A stretch of 64,000 nucleotides of DNA from Nymphalis io (Eukaryota; Arthropoda; Insecta; Lepidoptera; Nymphalidae). Positions within the stretch are counted from its first letter, which is position 1; each line of letters opens with the position of its first letter. Of the stretch, positions 1 through 12,027 are shown in pieces. The notes beneath the pieces were generated by a model. The model did not search any database, had not been told where the DNA came from, and was given only the letters and a program-made list of their open reading frames with translations. The stretch covers positions 3,043,001 to 3,107,000 of the forward strand of contig NC_065889.1 of assembly GCF_905147045.1 (NCBI RefSeq). The letters run 5' to 3'. Both the position numbers and the translations under genes were made by a program.

Positions 1-740
1 TATATATATATATATAACAATATAGCTTCTGTTTTAAAGAAATCGGTTTGCTAAGATGATTGGGCTGTGCTGGTTTCGTTTTCTACACAACCAATTAAAA
101 TTTTTATAACCAGAGTTTTTATAAAATTTGAACAAAAATAACTAACTGCCTATAAATATACGGCACGTGTTTGCCGTTTTAGGAACTGTGTTACTGATTG
201 AAAACTTACATTCTCGTAATTTTATTGCTTTTACAATATTTATGAGCTATAAAAATTATAACTATCGTTCCACTCGTTCTAACTGTTGTTAATGAATTCA
301 TTGCAAATTGAAAACAATAATAATTCAAATAATTATCTGTTTAAAAAACAAAACCAACTTCGAATAAAATATAAGCCCATAAAAGATGTTATCCCTCGAA
401 TATGACCATAATAATTTTTTCATAAATTTATTATTAGAAATCGCTTGACCTTTTTAAATATAATATTTTCTCAACAATTTCAACAGTAAAACTAATTTTA
501 GTTAGTTATTTGAATGTAATCTTCCAAACAACCAAATTTTCTTAATCAAGTGATGCACTAAATACTAAGAAACAGTCAAATTTTTTCATAACAAAAATTC
601 AAAGCATCTTTTAAGCTTAGTCATACGACCTCCAGTGTTTAAACGTGATAACGCATTACACAATTTACTCAACAGTGCGTTACATTTTCAGTTATAGAAG
701 GATTATTACTCATCAAATTAAATCAAAGTAAAGCAAAAAA
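1..740. other. AT-rich non-coding stretch with (TA)n at the edge
   Basis: The first 16 bases are a (TA)8 microsatellite. The rest is AT-rich and shows no open frame with splice sites and no recognisable repeat family. Confidence 0.6.
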
Positions 741-741
741 T

Positions 742-935
742 AGCCTGTTAGTCTCACGGCTGGGATAAGGCCTCCTATGCAGTTTTTGATGGACATATTA
801 GGAGCTCATTTTGGTATAATAGAACCGTCAATATGGATTGGTGATTGATATGAAGGACATGTGGTAGATTTTCACCCGATCTATGCAAATTTCCTCGCAA
901 TATTTTTCTACACGCGCTAGTTTCGGCTAAGATTT
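742..935 (-). repeat. Degenerate Metulj-like SINE copy
   Basis: On the plus strand the block opens with 'agcctgttagtctcac' and 'ggctgggataaggcctcc', the reversed 3' end of the SINE seen well preserved at 24414-24719. It continues through the 'catgtggtagattttcac' and 'caaatttcctcgcaatattt' blocks. Many substitutions mark it as an old copy. Confidence 0.55.
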
Positions 936-1256
936 ACTTATTCAAAGTATCAAAAATATATCCTAGGACGAAGCCTTAATTGAAGTCGGCTGGTAAAATG
1001 TCCATGAGCATGCCGATGTACCCAGCCATCTTAGTCTCACATTTGGCAGCACTTTAGTAATGCGATGCAGTAATTAATTTTACAATATTATATAATTGAC
1101 CACTTATCTTAAGTAGGTCATCTTGTCTGTCATCTCGTTATCATAAAAGTGCTATAATTAAGTACAAGATATTGCCACTATTAGGAAAACCTAATGCATA
1201 TTTTACAATGTAAGCACGTACCTAATACGATATCAATTAGTGGTTTCTAAAAAAAC

Positions 1257-1545
1257 CAAGACGACTCAGTAGCTAAACTGCGTGAATCTTGACTCCCAAT
1301 TGCGTATTCAAACCAAAGCAAGCATCACTAAATTTTTATATGCTTAATTTGCGTTTATAATTCATATCATTTGCGATAAAACATCGTGAATAAAAATCAC
1401 TAAATTTTTATATGCTTAATTTGCGTTTATAATTCATATCATTTGCGATAAAACATCGTGAATAAAACTGCATTATTGAATGAAATTCTGCCACCTGCGC
1501 CACCTCAAGAGGGTAGACCTTTGCCCAGCAGTGGGTTATTTAGTA
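1257..1545 (+). repeat. Degenerate Metulj-like SINE with internal tandem duplication
   Basis: Blocks of the SINE can be followed in order: 'gcgtgaatcttgactc', 'caagcatcac', 'atgcttaatttgcgtttata', 'aaacatcgtga', 'gaaattctgccacctg' and 'cccagcagtggg'. Inside it, 1324-1395 and 1396-1467 are an exact head-to-tail 72-bp duplication. An exact duplication inside a decayed SINE must be younger than the SINE. Confidence 0.7.
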
Positions 1546-2700
1546 CTTTTCCCAAGACATTTTGCTACCCATTGTTCAAAGATCTTTGAATCAGTATAAC
1601 TTTGATACGAAGTTTTATACTTATTATATGTATATAATATTATGTTGAAGTCTATGTATTCTTTGTCACCTCGATTCAGCCAATTTGGCGCGGGAATTGG
1701 CGACCTAGTTCCACAGTTTACGGTCAAATAAACTCATATTGTGTATGTATACACTTAAATGTCACCTATTCATTACAAAATTTCATTTGTATATTGTTAT
1801 AATGTTAAATTATGTTGAATTATTGTGATTTAAATTGAATAAGGTTATATTTTGTATTTCGGCATAATTGTTAAAGTTATGTTATAATAATAATTACTCC
1901 GTAAGAATCTTACTAAACAAGTAAATATTATTAAATAAAAACGATAAGAATAGAAATATAAAGGACAGGAAAAAAATACATTAATATGCACAGTAACAGC
2001 ATATTAAATTAATACTAATTAGCTAACCAATTACTTTTTCCTTAATGATCTTAAACAATTATTTCTCCTATAAAAAAATAATAAATATATTTTACTACAT
2101 TAAAATCAGAAATTTTGAATTGAAGACAGTATTAGTGTTTTATAAAAACGTAAAGAGAATAAGAAAACAAAAAGGATTTAATGACATATTTTTAAGAGCT
2201 GTAAAAATGTTAAACCTATTTTAAAATTGTAAAAATAATTACAATTTTAAATAACAATATATGTTGTGGTTATGAGACATTTCCTGCATAAATATTAAAA
2301 CAATAACAATAAATACATCCAAGATGAATTACATTATGAATCTTTACCGAAATGTTGATTGAAATCTAATTAATCATGTGCGTTTTCATAAATTAAACTA
2401 ATATTTTTTTAAGGAAACCTATTCATTTTGTCATCGTAAGAGTGGTGATATACCCGCCAATTTCTCTATTTCTTGATTTCCAAACAAGAGCAAGGTAAAA
2501 GGCCAGCAGTTGAAAGTTACCATCTTTCCTTTTTTCAAATTTAAGTGTAATTCTTAAATGTTATTACTTTTAAGTTTTTCTTTTTCGTTAATTCTAAAAG
2601 TGGAACTTATAAGACAAGAGAGAGACAGACGAGTAGATGTGAGTATTTGCTACTTTATTGCGTCGTATTAAGAAGATCACTATAATTTTGAGCTTATGCA
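1546..2700. other. AT-rich intergenic stretch
   Basis: No convincing gene. A short GC-richer patch near 1670-1720 gives a 63-codon minus-strand frame without splice support or a recognised domain. Confidence 0.5.
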
Positions 2701-2710
2701 ATCTTCGCTA

Positions 2711-2932
2711 ACAGCCTGTTAATGTCCCACTGCTGGGCTAAGGCCTCCTCTCCCTTTTTGGGGAGAAGGTTTGGAGCCTATTCCACCACGCTGCTCCAAT
2801 GCGGTTTGGTAGAATACACATGTGGCAGAATTTCAATGAAATTAGACACATGCAGGTTTCCTCACAATGTTTTCCTTCGCCGTCAAGCACAAGATGAATT
2901 ATAAACACAAATTAAGAACATGAAAAAATTTA
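2711..2932 (-). repeat. Metulj-like SINE, 3' two thirds
   Basis: The copy reads as the reverse complement of the SINE tail, with 'acagcctgttaatgtcccac' at its plus-strand start, and ends near the 'aaattaag...catgaaaa' block. The tRNA-related head is missing. A 60-codon plus-strand frame inside it is only SINE sequence. Confidence 0.85.
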
Positions 2933-2962
2933 TGCAATCTTATAATAGTTTATTTGAAGATA

Positions 2963-4504
2963 TTACAAATATTCTTTTTTCCATTTAAATCTTGTGAGAA
3001 AATAAATGTTATAGCGTAACAAGTATGAACAACGAAAAATATACAACTATTAAAAAAAATCATAAGAGTGGTTATTTCATACTATTTGGAAATAATTAAT
3101 TAATGATATTTTTAAAAACATTTTTGATTTATATATGAAAATTTTGCACATGAAAATTAAGTGGTGCTTGCCTGCAAATTCAGTGCTGCTTGCCTAAGGT
3201 CTTTTTGAAGAGAAGGTTTGGAGCATAGTGTTTTTAAAGATTTAAAAAAACTTACCGGATTCTTAACGGTATTAATCTGACTTGTCCCTTCTAATTCACT
3301 CATTTTTAAATCTGAATCACTTTCCACTTCAAATATAACTTTGTAGAGATCTAGACCTTCTGGAATGTTTGATTCAATATTAGCCTCTGGACGGATAGTC
3401 AACTCTTGATTTATTAGCTGACTGCGGCTGACTCTGAGAGAGCTTTGAAGAGACTCTGATATTGCCTGAAAATAGTTTAAAATCATGGTAGTTTTTAAGA
3501 CATTAATTTTAAACAGACTTCTAAGTGAAAAAAAAAACCTTTTTTTTGTTTCACCTAGTATTTATTTCTTTCTTTTAAATTATATTTTCTATATCTAATT
3601 TATCTAGTTTTATAAATGTGTGTATGTGTCATAGTTAACAATTTCTGTGAAGGAATAAAGTTATTTTTACATTATTATATATAGTTATATTTAATATTAA
3701 TATATTTATTTTTCTTTTGCACTTAACATAAAAAATATACTTTATTTTTGAGACATCATTAAAATTTTACAATATTCCAAAAAAACTTAAATATTAACTA
3801 ATGAAGCTGTTAAAATTATTTTTTAATATACGCCGAAACTTTTATAAATACTGTAATTAAAAAGATATATTGATTTACGATCAAGTTTATTCATTGAAAC
3901 AATCAAGGTCTTTAGAATTCTTGTAGCGAATTTATTGTATGAGATATATTTGTTCATTTACGTACGTCGCTCAATATGTCTTCTAGATCGCAGCACACAT
4001 TTGTTGTTAGCACAGGAGTCGGGCTTGGTGTCTGAGAACGATCAGAATATATTTCAATGCCTACCAGATCCGATACCTCATTTATACGACATCCATTGAA
4101 CTCCATCACTGTATTCTGTTGAAAAACACCACGGGTGAATTACAAACATCAATGCATTATGTATAACTAAATAAAAAACCTATACAAACTAAAACGTTTT
4201 TTCCTTACCCATCTATGTTTAGGTTCTCCTACGAGAACAAGACATTTTAACAACCAAATATTTAATCAAAAGCAATGAAAAAAACACGATTAAAACTCAA
4301 TGCGGTAGATAGATGTACTTATATTTACCGAAGAAATAGCGATCACTGTTGTATTTTACACTCGAAGCAAAGAAACGTCAAAAATTGTCAGCCTATAAAA
4401 ATCCGTTCCACGAAGAAATATTCGATTTTTGTTAAAAATGACAAAGTTTTTAACAAATAATAAAATATTGTACTTACGTGATAGTGTGCGTTGTATGAGA
4501 ACAT
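2963..4504 (-). CDS. Unrecognised small protein gene, 3-4 exons
   Basis: I do not recognise the product. The proposed coding exons on the minus strand are 4504-4478 (ATG, 9 codons), 4115-3966 (50 codons) and 3465-3256 (70 codons). All are phase 0, with acceptors 'ttcaacag' and 'attttcag' and donors 'gtaagt', 'gtacgt' and 'gtaagt'. A fourth exon, 3046-2963, opens after a 'ttttttttaatag' acceptor and ends in TAA after 27 codons; it is the weakest part. The total would be 156 aa. The sequence is acidic and Ser/Thr-rich, with a 'TPSPTP' segment in exon 2 and 'VIFEVESDSDLKMSELEG' in exon 3, and has no signal peptide or membrane segment. If the exon 3 donor is ignored, the frame runs into a SINE remnant at 3141-3228 and stops there. 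The gene diverges from the gene starting at 5752. Confidence 0.5.
3141..3228 (-). repeat. Metulj-like SINE remnant
   Basis: Plus-strand pieces 'cacatgaaaattaagtggtg', 'cttgcctaagg' and 'gagaaggtttggagc' match the reversed SINE, but in collapsed order. The remnant lies just past the donor of the third exon of the small minus-strand gene. Confidence 0.55.
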
Positions 4505-5155
4505 CTTATCTTAGATAATATTTGTAAAGACTACTCAGGTAGATGTTGGAGTTCCAGACATCCGTACAACATTCTCCCCACTTCATTGTTTTTAAACAAA
4601 GAGACCTTAACGTTTCTTTTTTATACAATAGTTCATTCTCTTTCATAACATGTGTTCTTATCTTGCTCTATTATATCTAGCTTATCTAAGCTTTCAAATA
4701 CTCTGTCAAAATAATAAAAAGCAATAATCTAGGTATGTTTTAAAACTGGATTTGGTTTGGAATTTGGTTATTTAATTACTTTGTTTCCTGTAATTATTAT
4801 GCGTTCTCGCGCTATGACTTTTAAGCTTTAATGTTCATGTTTACATCAGAACATAAACATTTAAGAATATTTATGACTTTTATTTGTTTTGCTTGAAGAA
4901 AATACCATTGATTGATTAAAAATTCAAAATTTACCATAATGACTTTTGAAGCTGAGAACCATATTTTACACAGCGTATTATGGATGACGATTACCGGATG
5001 ACTGATATTTTGTTAATTATTGTGTGACTATGTAACGTTATATATTTCTGTATAAGTAACTTTGTAATTTGAACAGTACTTTCAGGCTTATTTACTGATG
5101 GTTAAGATAATTCTTAAAAAAGTGATTTACTTCATAGTAATATTCATCATACTCA

Positions 5156-5197
5156 ATGAGGCCGTTTATAATTATGTATAATTATAAACGGCCTCAT
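5156..5197. repeat. Perfect palindrome: 20-bp arms, 2-bp loop
   Basis: Arms 5156-5175 and 5178-5197 are exact reverse complements around a GT loop; the arm begins 'atgaggccgtttataa'. It lies in the 1247-bp spacer between two divergent genes (starts at 4504 and 5752). It could be a tiny foldback element or a hairpin-forming regulatory site. Confidence 0.9.
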
Positions 5198-5751
5198 ATT
5201 TTTATTAGTATTAATACTACAATTGTGTTATAATAACGTATATTTTCCATCTAATCTTGTATATCTGAAATATTTATTATAGAAAATTGCACCAACCGTT
5301 TCTATGTTTAAAAATGAAAAAAAATACTAAAGATCAATTCATTTTGCTATTCGTATAACATATTTTATAAATAAATTTCAAAAGCGTAAACAATTAGCTT
5401 CATATGGAATTGAATACTGGTATAGTATAAAATTCAGCGTTCAAAGCTAATAGTTTAAGCAAATAGTATATGTTACCGTAGCATTAAATTATTAAAGACA
5501 GTTTCTTAAATAATAAAATAATACGGAGAATTTTATAAATTTCTTTCATTTCAATCGTTCCAATTAATATTTAATAATTTGCTTACTATATAGCAAATAT
5601 ACAGTATTTGACTTCATATTTTTAAACGTAAAATATGAAGTGTCAAAAACGGCGTCCGTTTAAATACGTCAGTTTGTATTTATGATTTTGAATTTTACGA
5701 AAAGTTTGTTTTGTTTGTTTTAAGTTTTAGTGACTATAAACCTAAAGAAAA

Positions 5752-6659
5752 ATGGAAAATTCTGTTACTGAAAACGATGAACAAAAGTCTTTCAGATCAC
5801 CGCCCCGACGGAGACGTTCGACATTCTTCGAAAGACGCGATTCGTTTGGTTTGTACTTTCGGAGGCTATTTCAAATAGTTCATACTTGTTTTTAGTTGGA
5901 ATAAGTATGTTATTAAAGTCATAAAGAGTATCAAACAACTATGACGTATTTTATGTGTTTGTTATTTATTGTTTTTTTTTTCCAGTGCCACAGGCGTTTA
6001 CCGATAATATTGATTCAAATATTTGCAAAAAGTTAAGTGAAATGGATGATAAACACACTCAGGACCTTTTTAGGTATTTATAATATAATTTAGCAAAAGA
6101 TCAGATCAGAATCAAAAATTAAGATGATGATTTTTTTATATAGACATTATGTACAATTTATAGGTACCATGATAATCTTGTGGCCGAAAAAGACCAGTGG
6201 AAGATGGAAGTCAATCGCAGACGTAACAAATATCATGATCTAAAACAGTGAGTATTTATTTAATTAATAACCAAAGAACTTAATAAATATTATAAAATGA
6301 AAACTGGGATTATCAATGTACCATATTTTCTTTAAAAGGTGAAATAAATAAGAGTTAATTTTTTATTTATTTATCAATGTATTTTTAGACAGTATCAAAT
6401 GGCACTAACAGCTCCAAGTAGAACAAGAATTTCATATTCATCATTATCCACTGAAGATATAGAATTTTTAAAATCAAAAGTAAATGTAACAAAAATTGTG
6501 GACAGCCAGCTGAAGTTACACCAAAGTGTAAAAGAAACACAGGCACTGTACCGAAGAGCAATGGAACTTGATAATGTGTTGTTGAATCACTGTGAAGAGA
6601 AAGTAAAGGAAGTTACAGATTACATTCTAGAAAATAGTACAATTGAACCTAAAGAATGA
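5752..6659 (+). CDS. Unrecognised 179-aa basic, coiled-coil protein
   Basis: There are four exons: 5752-5848, 5986-6073, 6164-6247 and 6389-6659. Donors are gtttgt, gtattt and gtgagt, and acceptors follow pyrimidine tracts. Lengths add to 540 nt with no internal stop, giving 179 aa. Residues 16-32 are a basic Pro/Arg/Ser patch ('SPPRRRRSTFFERRDSF'). From about residue 45 onward the protein is charged and predicted helical, with heptad-like stretches such as 'LVAEKDQWKMEV' and 'QSVKETQALYRRAMEL'. The layout (basic SR patch, then coiled coil) loosely recalls kinetochore subunits such as Dsn1 or Nsl1, but no diagnostic motif is present and I make no functional call. The exon structure is strongly supported; the function is unknown. 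An AATAAA lies at 7259-7264. Confidence 0.8.
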
Positions 6660-9142
6660 CCTATGATATTGTTATGTCAAGAAGATAACAACTGTTAGAA
6701 ATATTTAAAGTTTAAAAACACTTATGACTACATGTTCATGTTACTTCTGTTATAGAAGTGATTGCAACAAATAACTGTTTGTTGAACTTTGTCCATATTT
6801 GTGTAACTGAGTTAGATCACCAAGAGACACAGTTGCTCAGAAACAGATATTCTTGTAATAGACATAGGTCATGTATAAATGATTCAATCCTTCACATTCA
6901 AAAATTTATATTCATTTCTATTGTGACTTCCTTATTGTTATATAATAATTAAATACCACCTGTTAAGCGCAAATATAAGTCTTGCTATTAATAAGTTTGA
7001 AATAGCCCTGATAACTCGTAAATGCCAACTTTCTTCAATTATCCAGATGTTTTGATATTATTTTCTGGTTTGTTGGAAATATTATGAGTGAAAGGTGGAT
7101 GGTAACTGATATAATTACTGTGAATATGATTTTAATAGAATGTAAAAAAGATGTAATAGAAAAATTTTATGTATCTTTTTACCTTTTTAGTGTTAAATTA
7201 ATTTCTTAGTATTTATACAATTATAAATCAGTAAACTTCTAGAGCTGATAATGTTTTAAATAAAGATGAGGATTTAAATAATTATTATAACTTGTATATA
7301 GGTTAAAGATGTACAAATATTGTACATAGTACTTTGTAATAGTGTAAATATATAAAAATACTAACATTTGAGTCTTTTTATACCACTTCCATTGTGTAAA
7401 TGATCAATATTATAAATACATAATTTATGTATTTTATAGGCAAATTTAGTCTATGATATAATAGGTGTAAGACAGTGTAGACAAATATATTAGTTTCGAA
7501 GTTATCTTTATATTATAATTTTCCCCCATAATATGGTGACATAAAAATTATAAGCTTGTTGTGCTGAAACAATTTCAATTTAGTGTTTCACTTGTGTTAA
7601 TTGTCACCTGCAACAAGACTGTAAAATTTCCTTGGGAGGATTTAGTAAAAGAATTTAGGTGCAAAAAATATATTATCTATAAATACTTACAGGTGATAAC
7701 AGTTTAAAAAAAATCCTTGGAATAATCATTCATAACAATTTTATTTCAATAATTCATTTATTTATAATTAGATTCATACAAGTTGATTCACATTGAACAT
7801 AATAATAAAATTATATCTTTAAATATGGACAACACTAGACAAACTGACATTTAAAAGTTACATTTTAAGATTACAATTATTACAGGATATTTTAATAATT
7901 AGATTTGTATTATAATTCATTATATTTTCAATTAGAATTTCATCATTGTTAAAAACCTTTTAGAAATCGTATTTAAACTGAATATAAATGTCAATGATTT
8001 AATTTCCTGTAAGAAAAAAATCTTGTTTCAGTTTAATGAATTTTATATATCATAGTTAACTTTGTTTTTAAAAAATTAAAGGAAGTATAATCTTAAAAAT
8101 AAAAAATAAGTTATGACAACTTAAGTAACAACATGACCCACACAATTATTTACATTACACATACAATAATACAAAATTATAAAAATGTATAATTTTACAA
8201 CATCAACAGAATTATGTTTAATTACTTACAATTCTCAATCTATTCTACGCTAAGTTTTAGGGAGATAATTAAAATTTATTATTGTTAAATTTAATGTTTA
8301 AGTTCTGTATATAGGAATAAAAATTCAGTTATATTAAAAAAATATAATTATTTAAATTAAGTATTTTGTTAGAAGTGTAATTTATCACTATTTATGAACA
8401 CATTAACAAGTTGTCTCCGTAAAACTTATAGTAAAATGTCATTGCATTTAAATCAGTTAATGTTTGCTTGTGTACTCAACACAGCATAGGGCTCCACCGA
8501 TGCTAAAATGCATTGTTTCCTAGTTGAGGCACCAATATGGACCATTTTTTATATTTGGACTCTAGATTGTGTGCGTCAAATATTCCCTTTATTGTTTCAA
8601 TACAAACTATATTTTATATAGTATATAGATATAAATATAAAAATTGCAAAATATTTTGTACATAGTTTAAAACTTTCCCAAAACTCATTTGAATGTTACA
8701 AGGTATTATTATATTTTTGATGGTATATTATTATAAATACCATTTAAAAATTGAAAACAAGTGAAATAATTCAATAAATAGAAATATTTAAACGCACGCA
8801 AATTTATGGCAGTTACTAATTTCTTCTGGCAGCAATAATTACAACTATTTAATATCGCTAATTAGAGGTACAACTTATATTTGAAATAAGAAAATTTAAT
8901 TACATATATTTTTCTTAACAATAATTTTTGACTAGTTATCTTATGAATTATGTTATTGTTACTTTTAACTGATAACCAATATTTTTTTCAGGAATTTAAT
9001 TGTTTTATAAACATTAAGCTTATTGTGCTTGTCTAGGACTTAACGGGGTTTGATAGATTTTTTTTAATGTACCTCATATTTTCAGACATATAAACAAAAT
9101 ATTCAGGAACTTTCAGCTTGATAATAAGAAGGACAAAATCAC
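6660..9142. other. AT-rich convergent 3' region
   Basis: This spacer lies between the ends of the 179-aa gene and Sin1, and is presumably their 3' untranslated regions plus a short intergenic part. No further frame or repeat is recognisable. An isolated unique GC-richer patch lies at 8475-8545. Confidence 0.5.
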
Positions 9143-10953
9143 TCAACTTAGATGCTTTGTGTGAAAACTTCTTCTGGTCTGTAGTTTTTTCTCTTTCACC
9201 ATTTTGTACTCTCGACGACATGGACTATTTCGTAGATCAAGAATTGTATTCACTCTCTCCACAATTTTTCTAGCAGTATCGTGTTCAGTCTCAAAATCAT
9301 GTTTCTTGTATGTTGTATTTGTATATGGACTCACATTAACTACAAGAAAGAATTATTTACTTATTAAATGTTTGCATACATTTTCGATTTTTTACAAAAA
9401 TTGTTTTTTTTTTGTTAGAATTCCAACATTCATTGAATGTGAAAAAAATTCATGTATGATTGCTATTATAACAACAAATGCTATTATATTAGGTTCTGAC
9501 TGCCTCGTTGGTCTAGCGGATAGATATAAGGCCGCTGACCCGGAGGCCAGGGTTCAATTCTCAGGTCGGGCCAATAAAAAGTTATTGGGTTTTTCTGCCA
9601 GAATATTCTCAGTAGCAGCCCGGGGTCTGGAAGTTGGAAGTGTGTACACTCCCTTGCCTCGGAAAGCACGTAAAACTGTTGGTCCTGCGCCTGAACTCTT
9701 TCCAGTCTTGTCGGATTGCCGTCCCACCGGATTATGAGAGCTGGGGAATAGAGAGTGCACCTGTGTTTGCGCACACACTTGTGCACTATAAAATCTCTTG
9801 CACTGTTAGCTAATCTCTCATGAGATTGGCCGCCGTGATCGAAATTGATCTGTGAGACCTTATTTTATTAAGTGTGCTATTGTTTGTGGCTGTATGTATG
9901 ATATATATCATAAAAACCAAAATATTTTTTTTTTTTGAAAAAAACTATTTTAGCTAACAAGCATGTTCTTTTTTTCTAAAAAGTAAAGCAGTAAAATGTT
10001 ACCTGTAGCATTTTTATCACTTAATGCTATTGTATCATGAATAGGTGAATAGACTATTCTAAATATAGTTTTGTTGCTTTTTGCCTCTAATATTTGACAC
10101 CATGCTACTGAATTTATGCTGTGTACGAAGTACTTTGGCCGGGCCTGTAATTAATTAATTGAAACATAAGAAAAATAAATTTCATTTATTAAAAATATAA
10201 TATTTTACATATAGATAGAAAGTTACCCAAAAAGCATGTTTATTTGTGACTAGTGGCACCACTTCTACTGTATCTAGAGTGATTCCAAGTTGGACGGGTG
10301 TGTTTGCACGCACTTTATGTAATAACTGCACTCTATAAAGCTTATCTTGTGAAGCATCAATGCTCAGCTGATGTCCAATACCTTTATTACCTGTAAGAAA
10401 AATAATAACGTTCTTTTTTATAAGATTATATATGTAATAAAAATAAACTTAGTTTTTCACTTGCTATATATATGCTATAAGTCTACATGTATGGCACTGT
10501 TTTATTTTAACAGTTTGCAAATGTGTAACATACTAATTATTATATATTTCTTATTGTTTACTTATTGAACTGAAAGTCTTTGAAATAATATGTCAATATT
10601 ACCTTCATTAATAGTGTTCATAGCCTTTATAATTTCAGATGTGTCACTGCCTGCTGTATTTTGTCTTGATGTATTTACATGACTTTGGCCAGATACTGAA
10701 GCTTTTGGAAAACATTGGAATGCTGAATTCAAATCATAGGGTATAGGACAATGTACTATATTCTCTTTCCGTTTCACATCTATTAATCCGAGACATGTAA
10801 AACCAAATTTGGAGCAAGGCTCATTGTTGTCGAGACAAGGGAATGCCCAATCAACCTCTCCGTCATCCTCTGCTATACAAAGCCCATAGTCATGCACAGA
10901 TCCAAGTGTTACTTCTGGATGGTCTATGCTGAAAAAAAAGTATTGTATACAGA

Positions 10954-11011
<58 letters not shown>

Positions 11012-12027
11012 CATTAAATGTTTTTCATGAATAAAGATTTAATTTATATATACCTGTATTTATAGCAAGTGAAACCAATTAGATCCTTAATCTTAGCATT
11101 AGCTATGACACATACAATTAAAGGGTAGTTCTGATGTTTCTCTGGAATTATTGTCATAAATATCTTGAATGATTTAATAGGTAGACCTAATTGTGCTGTG
11201 CCATCAAACTTTGCATACTCCAGATATTGACGATGTGGAAGATCAGGGCAGTTCTCTAGTTGCTCTGCTAGCAAAGATTTCTTTTTTTCTGGTTTTTTCA
11301 CTTCAATTTTTGCAAAAATTTCAGCCATTTGTTCCGGGGTGAGCGGTGATAGTGGATCTTCCCATTTCACCACTTTTATTTTAGCTGCCTTTTTTAAAGC
11401 TAGTTCCTTTTTATCCAGCCATTGTGCTGTGTTAGATCTTTGTCTATTTTATAATACATAATAAAAATGTTAAAACAAGTAGTATTTATGATATATTTTG
11501 ATAATTTGAATAAACATCAAAATTATATCAAAATAATATTGTAAGAAATATTAAAATTATTATCTCAAAGCTATAGCAGTTTCTAGTGTATGTTGAGAGC
11601 TAAACTAGCTGGCTACTGGAAAATATGAGTCTTTATTTGAAGAAAAAAACTATGTCGTCTTTATATCATGTAAATAAAATAACTGTAATTGTAAATTTCA
11701 CCTGTGAGCCATTTCGTCTGTAAATCGTGGATAGCTGGGGCATGGTTCATCTTCATCACTGTCTTCCATATCAGGATATGGATCAAAACGAGTTACTAAA
11801 TCTCTATCTTCATCATCATCTGTGCCCGTCTCTTTCCCTTTGCTAGTACTCGGTTCATAAAATATTTTATCACGTTCACGTTTCCTCTCTTCCATTGCTT
11901 TATTTTGAAATATTTTGGAGAAATCCTCACCTGCCATGACAATTTCACATAGTCCAGTGTCGTCGGTAGCAATAAACGCATCACGTACATTTTTAAGTAG
12001 CCAGGCTTTATTATCATAGGTAGCCAT
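9143..12027 (-). CDS. Sin1: Sin1/MAPKAP1, TORC2 complex subunit
   Basis: Sin1 is the essential scaffold of TOR complex 2, which phosphorylates Akt and other AGC kinases. The minus-strand exons are 12027-11702, 11443-11054, 10928-10603, 10390-10227, 10144-10003 and 9339-9143; they sum to 1545 nt (514 aa) with all phases matching. Family hallmarks are visible: the N-terminal 'DDTGLCEIVMAGED' (human DDTGMCEMV), 'RSNTAQWL' at about residue 112, and the CRIM domain at about 165-285 with 'EYAKFDGTAQLG' and 'IAEDDGEVDWAFP'. The C-terminal PH domain (about 390-500) begins 'VQLGITLDTVEV' and ends in the helix 'TARKIVERVNTIL'. The length is close to human SIN1 (522 aa). The Ras-binding segment between CRIM and PH is not recognisable. 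Intron 2 is only 125 bp and about half (TA)n; intron 5 carries a SINE. Confidence 0.96.
9497..9870 (+). repeat. tRNA-derived SINE (family A) in Sin1 intron 5
   Basis: The head 'gactgcctcgttggtctagc' contains an RNA polymerase III box A-like stretch and is followed by a box B-like 'gggttcaattctc'. The body continues through 'cctcggaaagcacgtaaa', 'gtcggattgccgtccc' and 'gcacttgtgcactata'. The sequence is shared with 18286-18645 and, inverted, with 40187-40480. It lies inside an intron, antisense to Sin1. Confidence 0.85.
10952..11010. repeat. (TA)n microsatellite in Sin1 intron 2
   Basis: A nearly pure TA run of about 58 bp inside an intron that spans only 10929-11053. Confidence 0.95.

Noticed and set aside
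1536..1727. 63-codon minus-strand frame with a GC-richer core
   Set aside because: It considered as an LTR-element fragment, but no LTR, primer site or protein motif supports it.
9497..9575. tRNA gene (box A and box B)
   Set aside because: The head is shared with several dispersed ~350-bp repeats and does not fold into a proper cloverleaf; it is a SINE. The same applies at 18286, 24414, 47055 and 63440.
9204..9737. 177-codon plus-strand open frame
   Set aside because: It runs antisense through Sin1 exon 6, across the intron and into a SINE; no domain and a fully explained origin.
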